The notes under the pieces were generated by a model that was given only the letters and a program-made list of their open reading frames with translations, searched no databases and had not been told where the DNA came from. 34,096 nucleotides of DNA. Source: a virus. Shown here in pieces: positions 24,110 through 31,222 of this stretch. The translations under genes and the position numbers were made by a program. The first letter of the stretch is position 1, and each line of letters starts with the position of its first letter. The DNA lies in the IMG/VR virus record IMGVR_UViG_3300045241_000082, positions 1 to 34,096 of that record, one strand, 5' to 3'.

Positions 24110-24928
24110 CTAGTCGGATCGACGTTTTGTCCGGACGAGCCGAGGTCCGGCGACGGGTGTTTGGGTGATCCCGCGTGCGCTAGATTGCGCCAGATTCCGC
24201 TGGTTTGCGGTCGAGGTAATCCCCGAGGTGATCCCAGGTGGGGCACCGACAGGTAATCCCACGGCCCCGCCCCCGGAGGGCGGAGCTCCATCGATCTGAC
24301 CAACGGTGCGATCGAAGTGCTCGACGACGACCGCGCCATGCGCAGCGGCGACCTGGGCCTCGGCCTCCATGACGTACCGGCGCGTCGTCACGGCCGATCC
24401 GTGCTGCATGAGTTGGGCGACGGCTTCGGTCGACGCGGTCGCGCGCAGGGCGGCGGTCGCGAACGAGTGCCGCAGGTCGTAGGGCCGGACGGCACGACCG
24501 AGGCCCGCTTTCTTGGCGGCCACTTTGAAGCTCTTCCGGAGCGAGGAGTTAGAAAACGAGCCGTACAGGTGCGCGTCGTCGAACGCCGTGAAGGCCTCGA
24601 CGGCCTGGCGCGTGAGCGCGATCCACAGGGCCGGGCGGCCGGTCCCCTTGTGGCGGGCGGGGAGTCGGAGACGGCCGTGGGCGAGATCCAGATCCGCGGG
24701 CGTCAGGGCGGCGAGCTGGCTGTAGATCACGTCGACGATCGACAAGTCCAGCGCGCGGGCGCACTTGTCGAGGCTCTCGATGTGCCCCGCCTGGCCGTCC
24801 TCGATGACCTGGACGGTCTTATAGCTCGGCCCGCCCGCGTGCTCGACGTCGGTGACTTTCCATTTCCGATCGAGCCGCGCTTGCTGGAGATGTTTGCCGA
24901 CGGCCAGTAAGAGTTCCTCTAAGTTCAC
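24110..24928 (-). CDS. XRE DNA-binding domain fused to a truncated tyrosine recombinase
   Basis: This 272-residue protein, starting at GTG 24928, has an XRE helix-turn-helix (about 8-70; WKVTDVEHAGGPSYKTVQVI) joined at about residue 72 to the later part of a tyrosine recombinase catalytic domain: beta-hairpin Lys94 (RHKGTGRP), YDLRH at 150-154 (Tyr in place of the His of HxxR), LMQHGS with His176, and nucleophile Tyr185 (TTRRYV). The core-binding domain and the first catalytic Arg are missing. The last 80 residues are low-complexity and encode the arm-type DNA repeats. A longer TTG start (24970) would lie upstream of the -10 element. It may serve as integrase, repressor, or both, or be a decayed gene. 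Confidence 0.75.
   Translation of the reverse strand: MNLEELLLAVGKHLQQARLDRKWKVTDVEHAGGPSYKTVQVIEDGQAGHIESLDKCARALDLSIVDVIYSQLAALTPADLDLAHGRLRLPARHKGTGRPALWIALTRQAVEAFTAFDDAHLYGSFSNSSLRKSFKVAAKKAGLGRAVRPYDLRHSFATAALRATASTEAVAQLMQHGSAVTTRRYVMEAEAQVAAAHGAVVVEHFDRTVGQIDGAPPSGGGAVGLPVGAPPGITSGITSTANQRNLAQSSARGITQTPVAGPRLVRTKRRSD
24163..24262 (+). repeat. Right arm-type repeats inside the recombinase gene
   Basis: Four copies of RGGTRATCCC lie at 24163-24174, 24214-24224, 24226-24237 and 24251-24262, all in the same direction. They match the left copies at 23976-24000, and the attP core lies between the two groups. On the coding strand they give the recurring Gly-Ile-Thr tripeptides near the recombinase C-terminus. 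Arm-type binding sites are the best explanation. Confidence 0.55.
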
Positions 24929-24937
24929 GGCCTCTAC

Positions 24938-24966
24938 AGTATAAGAAAGTTCTTCTAGCGGTTCCG
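24938..24966 (-). promoter_or_regulatory. Promoter of the XRE-recombinase gene with operator in its spacer
   Basis: On the minus strand a -10 of TATACT (24938-24943) lies ten bases from the GTG start at 24928. The 17-base spacer (24944-24960) is CGCTAGAAGAACTTTCT, almost identical to the plus-strand promoter's spacer. The -35 (24961-24966, CGGAAC) is poor, as expected for a regulated or activated promoter. The expected leader is only a few bases long. Confidence 0.5.
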
Positions 24967-25024
24967 GCAATCGGCTCCCCTTTCCTGGGTAATGGAATTA
25001 AATCCTAGCACAGATTAATTTTTC

Positions 25025-25053
25025 TTGACGGCGCTAGAAGAATTTTCTAAGAT
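25025..25053 (+). promoter_or_regulatory. Rightward early promoter with operator in its spacer
   Basis: A -35 of TTGACG (25025-25030), a 17-base spacer and a -10 of TAAGAT (25048-25053) lie just before ATG 25062. The usual distance puts transcription start at about 25060, so the message would be essentially leaderless. The operator-like sequence CGCTAGAAGAATTTTCT (25032-25048) holds an inverted repeat TAGAA-n5-TTCTA (25035-25049). AT-rich sequence upstream (24990-25024) stands out from the GC-rich surroundings. Confidence 0.65.
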
Positions 25054-25061
25054 TTGCGGAA

Positions 25062-25319
25062 ATGACTTTCCGGCAGCTCCTGCACGAGGCCGGCATGACG
25101 GGCTCCCGGCTCGCGAAGCTCAGCGGGGTCGAGCAGACGACCATCTCGCAGCTCGAACTGGGCAAGGTCCGGGATCCCCGCTGGTCCACCCTCTCGGCCC
25201 TGGCCACTGCCCTGGACACCGCGCCGGGCACCGTCGCCAAAGCCATCGCCGAAACCCCCAAACGCCAGACCCCCAAAGCGGGCAAACGGCCCGCCGCCAA
25301 ACGGAGGATCGCGTCATGA
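25062..25319 (+). CDS. XRE-family Cro-like regulator
   Basis: This 85-residue protein has an XRE helix-turn-helix in residues 1-60 (LHEAGMTGSRLAKLSGVEQT, TISQLELGKVRDPRWSTLSA, LATALDTAPG) and a Lys/Pro-rich tail. It is the first gene of the rightward operon and is transcribed away from the XRE-recombinase fusion, like cro against cI. No ribosome site is well placed and the predicted message is leaderless. It probably binds the shared operator. Confidence 0.8.
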   Translation: MTFRQLLHEAGMTGSRLAKLSGVEQTTISQLELGKVRDPRWSTLSALATALDTAPGTVAKAIAETPKRQTPKAGKRPAAKRRIAS

Positions 25320-25549
25320 CCCCGCTGCGGCTCACTCTCGTGGACGCCCGCGAGCCGGATCTCTTGAACGCGCGCGAACTCATGGCGCGCGTCGGGTTGA
25401 AGGCCTCGCGCTTCTATGCCCTCGAGCGATCGGGGTTCTGGAAGTTTCTAGAGACGACCCGGCCGCTCGGGCACCGGCGCTTTGCGCGCGTGCTCGTCGA
25501 GAAATACCTGGCGGGGGAGTCGGCGGTGCAACTGCGGCGGCGGGCGTGA
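25316..25549 (+). CDS. Excisionase/AlpA-like DNA-binding protein
   Basis: This 77-residue protein shows a winged-helix pattern: LLNARELMARVGLKASRFYA, then LERSGFWKFLETTRPLGHRR with the wing, and a closing helix. It fits the excisionase/MerR-like family that directs recombination towards excision or regulates integrase. ATG 25316 overlaps the Cro-like stop (ATGA) and has GGAGG upstream. Confidence 0.65.
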   Translation: MTPLRLTLVDAREPDLLNARELMARVGLKASRFYALERSGFWKFLETTRPLGHRRFARVLVEKYLAGESAVQLRRRA

Positions 25550-25908
25550 TGGCGTTCGTCCTCGGCACCATCGCGCTTGTGATCACCGCGCTGGCCCTCA
25601 TCACCATCGTGATCTGCGTGCGCATGATGCGGGTCGCGATCCTGCGCGCCGAGGCCGCCGAGCAGGCGACGGCCGATGCGACCGCGCGCGCGGATCGCGC
25701 GATTGAACTCTGGAACGCGGAGCAAGAGACGCACCACCGCAACCTGGAATCCGTGCGCGCGCACTTCGAGGTGCTCAAGCACACCGCGATGACGAGCGTG
25801 CAGCAGTACCGCGCGGCGTTCGATCAGCTCGCGCGCCTCGTCGCCCAACACAACGCCCCCGAGGATGACCACGATGCGACCGGCTCGCCGCCGACGCGCG
25901 TGATGTGA
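25549..25908 (+). CDS. Single-pass membrane protein with coiled coil
   Basis: This 119-residue protein has an N-terminal membrane helix (about 3-26, LGTIALVITALALITIVICV) and a coiled coil (about 30-100; ATARADRAIELWNAEQETHH), with an acidic tail. ATG 25549 overlaps the preceding stop; a GTG one codon upstream is also possible. It is an early-operon membrane protein, perhaps an exclusion or host-takeover factor; no family was recognised. Confidence 0.65.
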   Translation: MAFVLGTIALVITALALITIVICVRMMRVAILRAEAAEQATADATARADRAIELWNAEQETHHRNLESVRAHFEVLKHTAMTSVQQYRAAFDQLARLVAQHNAPEDDHDATGSPPTRVM

Positions 25909-26921
25909 CGCCCATGCCGGAACCCACGACCGATCTTGTGCCCGTCGACATGCCCGCGCTGATGCTCATCCGCACGCCCGAGATCGTGCTCGCCGAGGCG
26001 CACCGCGCCGCGGTCGCGTTAAAGGACGTGCTCGACAAACGCCAGCGCAAGGTCATGTTCAACGGGAACCGCTACCTCGAGTTTGAGGATTGGTCGACGG
26101 TTGCCCGCTTCTTCGGCGTCGGGTGCAAGGTGCTCGGCGTGCGGTACGTCGAGTATCCGAACGGCGTACACGGCTTCACGGCGCACGCCGAGGCGTTCCG
26201 CGCTGACGGCGTCCTCATCGCCTCAGCGGAAGCCGATTGCTTGACCGACGAACCGAAGTGGCGCGCGCGGCCGAAGTACGTCACCGAGCACGGCCGTCGC
26301 GTGCAGCGCGGCGAGGAACCGGTGCCGATGCACCAACTGAAGTCGATGGCGCAGACGCGCGCGTCCGTGAAGACGCTGCGCATGGCGCTCGCGTGGGTCG
26401 TCGTCCTCGCGGGCTACAAACCCACCCCCGCCGAGGAACTCGACGACCGCGCCGACGACGGCGACGATGACGAGCCCGTGCGCGATGTGCGCGAGGACCC
26501 GCCGACGCCGCGAGGCCCGGCGCGCGGATCGATGCCGCCGCCCTTCGCGACCGAACCGAAGCGCGACTTCCGCACCATCGACACGGTGCCCGAGCGCGCG
26601 CCCGTCGTGAAACCGCCCGCCCCGGCGACGACCGCGGCCCCGGCCGTGACGCCCTCGGTGACCACCCCGGCGCTCTCGCAGATCGGGACCATCATCGCCG
26701 TGTCAGATGTGCTCGGGCCAGACGGCGCGATCACCGGCGCGCTCGTCAAGCTCTCGACGGGTTTTATCGCGGGCGCGAAGAGTCCCGACATCCTGGCGGG
26801 CATCAAAACGCTCAGCGAGATGGGTGTGCCGTGCGAGCTCGTGACGCGCGCGCCGAGTGCCCCGGGCCGCGCGCCGATGATCCTCGAAGTCCGGAGCGCG
26901 CCGAAGGAGGCCGGGCTGTGA
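25905..26921 (+). CDS. Conserved phage DNA-metabolism protein, possible annealing protein
   Basis: This 338-residue protein has a conserved N-terminal domain (VMFNGNRYLEFEDWSTVARF near 50-70, then HGFTAHAEAFRADG and LKSMAQTRASVKTLRMALAW), a Pro-rich linker (about 180-250), and a C-terminal domain with IGTIIAVSDVLGPDGAITGA. I have seen this pattern in phage recombination regions, often beside an exonuclease, but its function is not established to my knowledge. The next gene is a PD-(D/E)XK exonuclease, so a single-strand annealing protein is the favoured guess. Start GTG 25905 overlaps the previous stop. Confidence 0.6.
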   Translation: MTPMPEPTTDLVPVDMPALMLIRTPEIVLAEAHRAAVALKDVLDKRQRKVMFNGNRYLEFEDWSTVARFFGVGCKVLGVRYVEYPNGVHGFTAHAEAFRADGVLIASAEADCLTDEPKWRARPKYVTEHGRRVQRGEEPVPMHQLKSMAQTRASVKTLRMALAWVVVLAGYKPTPAEELDDRADDGDDDEPVRDVREDPPTPRGPARGSMPPPFATEPKRDFRTIDTVPERAPVVKPPAPATTAAPAVTPSVTTPALSQIGTIIAVSDVLGPDGAITGALVKLSTGFIAGAKSPDILAGIKTLSEMGVPCELVTRAPSAPGRAPMILEVRSAPKEAGL

Positions 26922-27571
26922 GGGGGTCGGCGCTCTCGTTCGATGTCGCCCGCCATGAATACCGGCGACCCGACGGGCTCGTCGTGCCCTCGGTGACGCG
27001 CGTGCTGCGCGGCGTCGGCCTCTCGACCGACTACGAGGCGCTCGCGGCGTCGAACAAACTGAGCCGCGCGATCCTCGACCGCAAGCGCGCGCTCGGGACG
27101 GCCGTCCACGTCGAGACGCAGTACTACGACGATCACGGCCTCGACCTGCGTCGCCTCGACGAGGAGGTCCTGCCGTACGTCGAGGCCTGGGCGATGGCAC
27201 GCGTCAACCTGCAGCTCACGCCGATCACGCGCGAGCGCCGCATGTACGCCGAGTGGCTCGGCGTCTGCGGCACGCTCGACGGTGTGTTTTATCGCGGCAC
27301 CGACGACGGGCACCTGATCCTCATCGACATCAAGACCGGCAGCGTCGACGGAGCCGCGACCCGGTACCAGACGGCCGGGTACGAGGTGCTCTGGAACGAC
27401 GAGTACCCCTCGCGGCCGATTGCCGAGCGCTGGGCGGTCGAGCTCACGCCCGAGCGCGCGACGCCGTATCGCATCCACGACTTTACGAAGGCCTGTGGCG
27501 GGTGGCGCGATGGACACCACTTCCGCTCCATCGTCCAGGCGTACTACGCGCTCGCGCGGGGTGACCGATGA
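26918..27571 (+). CDS. PD-(D/E)XK exonuclease, RecB/Cas4-like
   Basis: This 217-residue nuclease shows the family motifs: His64 in the helix AVHVETQYY, GTLDG with Asp121, LILIDIKTG with Asp137 and Lys139, and the following Gln151 in YQTAGYE. Such enzymes degrade one strand from DNA ends and work with annealing proteins in phage recombination. GTG 26918 overlaps the previous stop and has GGAGG seven bases upstream. Confidence 0.85.
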   Translation: MRGSALSFDVARHEYRRPDGLVVPSVTRVLRGVGLSTDYEALAASNKLSRAILDRKRALGTAVHVETQYYDDHGLDLRRLDEEVLPYVEAWAMARVNLQLTPITRERRMYAEWLGVCGTLDGVFYRGTDDGHLILIDIKTGSVDGAATRYQTAGYEVLWNDEYPSRPIAERWAVELTPERATPYRIHDFTKACGGWRDGHHFRSIVQAYYALARGDR

Positions 27572-28455
27572 GCGACACGTTCGACGACGAGCTGCGCGCG
27601 CAACTGCAGGAGGCGATGCCGACACTCGTGCTCGACGACGAGCCGCCGACGACGCTCGTCGAGATTTTGCCGGCTGATTTTCCGCTGTCGGCGCTCATCA
27701 AGTTCGTGCCCGACGCGCGACTCAAGGTGGAACTCGACGACGCGACGGCGGCGCTCTTGCGGGTCGCCGTGACCGGGCGCGATGGGTTGGAGCGCGCGGC
27801 CGCCGCGCAACTCCGCGTGCGCGACCACCTCGAACGCGTGCGGCAAAACTTCGACGAACCGAAGCGCCTCGCGTACCAACTGCACGCGCACATCACGGGC
27901 GCGTTCGCGGACGCCACGAACGCCGCCGAGGCCGCCGTCAAAGCGGTCGGGCAAACGATCTGGGTCGAGAAGCGTCGGCTCGATCAGATCGACGCCGAGG
28001 CGCGCCGCACGGAACAGGCCGACGCCGACGCTCTCGAACGGGCGCGTCTGGGACGCGAAGCCGACGAAGCGGAAGCGTCGGCCGCTCCCGCCACGGTGGT
28101 CGGGATCCTCCGCGCGCAGGCGATCTACGCAACGGCCCCGCCCGTGCCCGCGCCCGCGACCAAACCGCCCTCGAGCGTGTCGACGGTGACGAACTGGAAG
28201 GCCAGGCCCGCTGGCACGCCGCCGACGGCCGACCCGAATCCCGCGGTCGCCGATCTGAGCCTCGCGCAGCGCGCAGGCCTCCTCGCGCTCCTGGCCGACA
28301 TCGTCGAGACGAAGCGCAATCTCACGTGTATCGACATCAACTGGACCGTGCTCAACGCGCGCGCGAAGGCGGAACGATCCGCGTTCGCCGTGCCCGGCTT
28401 CGAAGCCTTCGAGACGGGCACCGCCCGCGCCAAACGACCCACGAGGACGACATGA
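27568..28455 (+). CDS. Coiled-coil protein of the recombination module
   Basis: This 295-residue protein has a long charged coiled coil (about 80-175: QLRVRDHLERVRQNFDEPKR and more), a Pro/Ala linker, and a C-terminal segment NWTVLNARAKAERSAFAVPG. That ending resembles a family of phage proteins found beside exonucleases; their function is unknown, and a role in DNA repair or nuclease inhibition has been suggested by context only. ATG 27568 overlaps the exonuclease stop. Confidence 0.6.
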   Translation: MSDTFDDELRAQLQEAMPTLVLDDEPPTTLVEILPADFPLSALIKFVPDARLKVELDDATAALLRVAVTGRDGLERAAAAQLRVRDHLERVRQNFDEPKRLAYQLHAHITGAFADATNAAEAAVKAVGQTIWVEKRRLDQIDAEARRTEQADADALERARLGREADEAEASAAPATVVGILRAQAIYATAPPVPAPATKPPSSVSTVTNWKARPAGTPPTADPNPAVADLSLAQRAGLLALLADIVETKRNLTCIDINWTVLNARAKAERSAFAVPGFEAFETGTARAKRPTRTT

Positions 28456-28874
28456 CGATTCACCGACTTGCGCTCGTCGTCGCCCTGGCGACGGCCTCGA
28501 CCGCGGGTATCTGCCAGCGCATCACGAACAATTACACCGCGCCGTCGCCCATCCCGACGCCGACACCGGTCGCCGACGTGATCGAGTTCCGCGTGTTCGG
28601 CAACCCGGGCCCGGTGCCGGTGTTGATTAAGTGGACGAACTCAATCGATGGTGCATCGGTACTGACGACGGTCTCGTTGCCGTACATCGCGTCGCTGCGA
28701 TCACTCGATGCGTCGATCTTCCTCGACGTCGAGGCGTCGGCCGTGCCGCTCGTCATCGCGGGCTCCTCGCTGCAGGCGCAGATTTATGTGAACGGCCGAC
28801 TGTTCCGCGAGGCGGTCGCGACCGGCGTGTCGCCGTTGTCGGTCTCGGCCTCGGGCACCTTCCGACGCGAGTAG
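28452..28874 (+). CDS. Exported protein with MmpS-like beta fold
   Basis: This 140-residue protein has a signal peptide (about 1-20, HRLALVVALATASTAG; Cys21 is present but the lipobox is poor), a Pro-rich linker, and a beta domain (about 42-140) with VIEFRVFGNPG, VLIKWTNSIDG, VSLPYIA and AQIYVNGRLFREA. This strand order resembles MmpS-type envelope proteins. In an early phage operon it may alter the cell surface or block superinfection, but that is inference. Confidence 0.6.
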   Translation: MTIHRLALVVALATASTAGICQRITNNYTAPSPIPTPTPVADVIEFRVFGNPGPVPVLIKWTNSIDGASVLTTVSLPYIASLRSLDASIFLDVEASAVPLVIAGSSLQAQIYVNGRLFREAVATGVSPLSVSASGTFRRE

Positions 28875-28878
28875 ACCG

Positions 28879-29091
28879 ATGGCCGAGAAATGCCGGTGCG
28901 GATCGTCGGCGCACGGGAAGGTCGGGATGGTCCCGTTCTGTCGTCCGTGCATCGCGCGCCTCACGCACTTGCCCGCGCACCAATTTCGCAAACCGGTGCG
29001 GATTCAGTTGTACGACGGCGCGTCGGCGCTCTCCGAGACGCTCTGGATTCCGTGGTCGTTCATGCGGCGTGACGTCCGCGAGGTGAGCTGA
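28879..29091 (+). CDS. Small zinc-binding protein
   Basis: This 70-residue protein has a CRCGSSAHGK start and FCRPC (Cys6, Cys8, and Cys21/Cys24), a probable zinc site, then a short basic helix. No family or function was recognised. It overlaps the next gene start by one base (TGATG). Confidence 0.6.
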   Translation: MAEKCRCGSSAHGKVGMVPFCRPCIARLTHLPAHQFRKPVRIQLYDGASALSETLWIPWSFMRRDVREVS

Positions 29092-29621
29092 TGGCGATCA
29101 TCATCGACCTGACCGACCGATTCCAGAACACGCCACCACAGGTCGAGCCGGTGCCGAGCCCGGCGACGCGCGAAGCCAATCCTGCGGACACGATTGCCCT
29201 GATCGACGAACCCTTCGGCGCGTGCAAGCACCGCTCGATCCAACTCGACCCGAAGCAGCGCACCGTTAAGTGCGGCGCGTGCGGCATCTGGCTCGACCCG
29301 GTGTGGTGCCTCGAACAGTTCTATCGCTGGAATCGCCAACTCGATCACCGGTTGGCGGAAATCAAAGAGCACGAGGAGCGCGTACGCGAGCGCGAGAAAC
29401 GACGATCCCAGCGCGCCGAGCGCTCCGCGCCGTACCTGCGGAAGCGTCGCACCGACGAACTCGAACGGGCCGCGCACAACGAGTACCGGGCGCGCCAGCT
29501 CGCGCTCATGGCCGACCGCCAACGCCAACGCGCCCAACAGATCGACGACGAACTCGGCGAGTCGGTCACCGCGGACGTCGAAGCAGCGGCGGCGCGCACG
29601 CGCATCACGGGGTTGAGCTGA
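29091..29621 (+). CDS. Zinc-ribbon and coiled-coil protein
   Basis: This 176-residue protein has a possible treble-clef zinc site at CKH (45-47) and CGACGIWLDPVWC (61-73), followed by a highly charged coiled coil from about residue 80 to 165 (KEHEERVREREKRRSQRAER). ATG 29091 has GAGGTGAG upstream. The combination suggests a nucleic-acid or protein-binding factor; no family is known to me. Confidence 0.6.
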   Translation: MAIIIDLTDRFQNTPPQVEPVPSPATREANPADTIALIDEPFGACKHRSIQLDPKQRTVKCGACGIWLDPVWCLEQFYRWNRQLDHRLAEIKEHEERVREREKRRSQRAERSAPYLRKRRTDELERAAHNEYRARQLALMADRQRQRAQQIDDELGESVTADVEAAAARTRITGLS

Positions 29622-29815
29622 TGGATGTGCTGCTGCGCTGTAAGAACTGCGGGCGCGTGCTGCGCCTCGATGCGCGCACCGCCGAGTGGCCCAACTGCGC
29701 GTGCGGTGACGCCGACTGGCGGTTGCAGCTCGTCGCGCCCGAGCGTGTGGAGCGCGCGGCCGACCCAGATGCCTGGAAGGACACGTACGACGAGTGGAAA
29801 ACGAGGACCCCATGA
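29621..29815 (+). CDS. Small zinc-ribbon protein
   Basis: This 64-residue protein begins VLLRCKNCGRVLRLDAR and later has NCACGD, a four-Cys zinc ribbon (Cys7, Cys10, and Cys26/Cys28). The rest is acidic and Trp-containing. ATG 29621 overlaps the preceding stop. Function unknown. Confidence 0.6.
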   Translation: MDVLLRCKNCGRVLRLDARTAEWPNCACGDADWRLQLVAPERVERAADPDAWKDTYDEWKTRTP

Positions 29816-30084
29816 CTGACCCGAAGATCGATGTCCAGAACGCGCTCGACGAATGGATCGCCGACAACCCGTACGCCGCCGACTACGTCACGAAGATCTA
29901 CTACCTGCCCGACGGCGTCGAGATTCCGCGCGACGTGACCCACATGACCCGAGTCACGTCCATCGACCATCCCGATCTCGACCTGCGGCTCGGCATCGTC
30001 GCGACACACAAGACGGCGGCGCTCGCGAACGTGATCCTCGGGATCCTCGAACGCACGGCCAGCGATCCCAAGCGCGACGAGTAA
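29812..30084 (+). CDS. Hypothetical protein
   Basis: This 90-residue acidic protein starts at ATG 29812 with GAGGA upstream, overlapping the previous stop. It has the helix IDVQNALDEWIADNPYAADY, a strand-rich centre and a helix near the end (THKTAALANVILGILERT). No motif or family was recognised. Confidence 0.6.
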   Translation: MTDPKIDVQNALDEWIADNPYAADYVTKIYYLPDGVEIPRDVTHMTRVTSIDHPDLDLRLGIVATHKTAALANVILGILERTASDPKRDE

Positions 30085-30094
30085 GAGGCCGCCC

Positions 30095-30304
30095 ATGCTG
30101 CGGGATCTGCTGCGGGAAAGCGTGCGTCGACTCATCGGGTGCCGCCACAAGCGGATGCACCGCGAGCGACGCACGCGATTCGGTTGCGAGGTCCTGCACT
30201 ACGTCTGCGAGGACTGCGGGCACGCCGTGCCCATCGTCAACCGGACCGAAGCCGAGACGCACGCCTTGTTCGATGACGCCGCGCAGATCAAAAGCAGCTC
30301 ATAA
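30095..30304 (+). CDS. Small zinc-binding protein
   Basis: This 69-residue basic protein has RLIGCRHKRMHRERR, then GCEVLHYVCEDCGHAVPIV, giving Cys16, Cys31, Cys38 and Cys41 as probable zinc ligands. It has AAGAGG before ATG 30095. Function unknown. Confidence 0.6.
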   Translation: MLRDLLRESVRRLIGCRHKRMHRERRTRFGCEVLHYVCEDCGHAVPIVNRTEAETHALFDDAAQIKSSS

Positions 30305-30316
30305 GGGGACGCTCGC

Positions 30317-31222
30317 ATGAAGACAGCGCTCACACGCCGTCCGCCCGCATCGACCGACCTCACCCACTACGACCCGCAACAGGGTGTGAAGCGGATCGCC
30401 GTGGCGGCGATGGCCGAAAAGCACTACGCCCGCGCGAAGGACGCGACGAAGCTCATCGAGGCGATCCGCGCGAAGCTCGAGGCGCAGGCTGAGTTTGTCC
30501 TCTGGTGGGATACGCAAGCCGAGAAGTCGAAGGGCGGCGATGCCAAAACATACGGCCGTAACCGATCTGTTACGGCCGTCGAATCCGGCAAGAACGGGCT
30601 CCCTGATCGCATGACGATCTCGCGCTGGCGCGCGAAGCTCAACGATCCCGAGGCCTTCGAACGCACGTTCGCCGGCCTCTGCGCGCAGTACCCGAAGCTC
30701 ATCGAGTTCGAGAAGGGCGACCCGCACGTGTCGCACAACTCGGGTGAGAACGAGTGGTACACCCCGCGCGAATTGATTGCCGCCGCGCATGAGGTCATGG
30801 GCGGCATCGACCTCGACCCGGCATCCTCAGTTGCCGCGAACGTCGTCGTCCAGGCGGCGCGCATCTTCACGCTTGCCGACGACGGGCGCGTGCAGGAGTG
30901 GCACGGCCGGGTGTGGATGAACCCGCCGTACGCGACGCCCTTGATCAGCGACTTCTGCGAGAAGCTCGCCGCGAGCGTTGAAGCGGGTACCGTCACCCAG
31001 GCGGTTGTCCTCGTCAACAACGCGACCGAGACGCAGTGGTTCCACCGGCTCGCGTCCGTCGCCGTCGCGATGTGTTTCCCGCTTGGGCGCGTGCGCTTCT
31101 GGAACCCGGCGGCCGAGAGCGCGACGCCACTGCAAGGGCAAGCGCTCATCTACTGCGGGTCGGATCGCCAGCGGTTTACTGATGCGTTTGAAAACTTCGG
31201 GTGTGTTCTATGGCGATCCTGA
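30317..31222 (+). CDS. Dam-like phage DNA N6-adenine methyltransferase
   Basis: This 301-residue protein matches the phage adenine methyltransferase family (DNA_N6-adenine Dam-like): WYTPRELIAAAHEVMGGIDL then DPASS, NPPY at about 202-205, VVLVNNATETQWFHRL and the C-terminal VRFWNPAAESATPLQGQALI. A helical N-terminal region with TVxxS-like linker precedes it. A perfect 11-bp hairpin with GATC in its loop lies within the coding sequence (30552-30579). It starts at ATG 30317 behind AGGGG. The target site is unknown; GATC is typical of Dam. Confidence 0.88.
   Translation: MKTALTRRPPASTDLTHYDPQQGVKRIAVAAMAEKHYARAKDATKLIEAIRAKLEAQAEFVLWWDTQAEKSKGGDAKTYGRNRSVTAVESGKNGLPDRMTISRWRAKLNDPEAFERTFAGLCAQYPKLIEFEKGDPHVSHNSGENEWYTPRELIAAAHEVMGGIDLDPASSVAANVVVQAARIFTLADDGRVQEWHGRVWMNPPYATPLISDFCEKLAASVEAGTVTQAVVLVNNATETQWFHRLASVAVAMCFPLGRVRFWNPAAESATPLQGQALIYCGSDRQRFTDAFENFGCVLWRS
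30552..30579 (+). repeat. Perfect inverted repeat with GATC loop inside the methylase gene
   Basis: ACGGCCGTAAC (30552-30562) pairs perfectly with GTTACGGCCGT (30569-30579) around the loop CGATCT, which contains GATC at 30564-30567. Each arm also contains the palindrome ACGGCCGT. It codes for a segment near GRNRSVTAVE. It may be a regulatory operator or RNA hairpin for the methylase gene. Confidence 0.6.

Noticed and set aside
24929-24970. TTG start at 24970 for the recombinase fusion
   Set aside because: It would lie upstream of the predicted -10 and -35 region; GTG 24928 fits the promoter and the start of the helix-turn-helix better.
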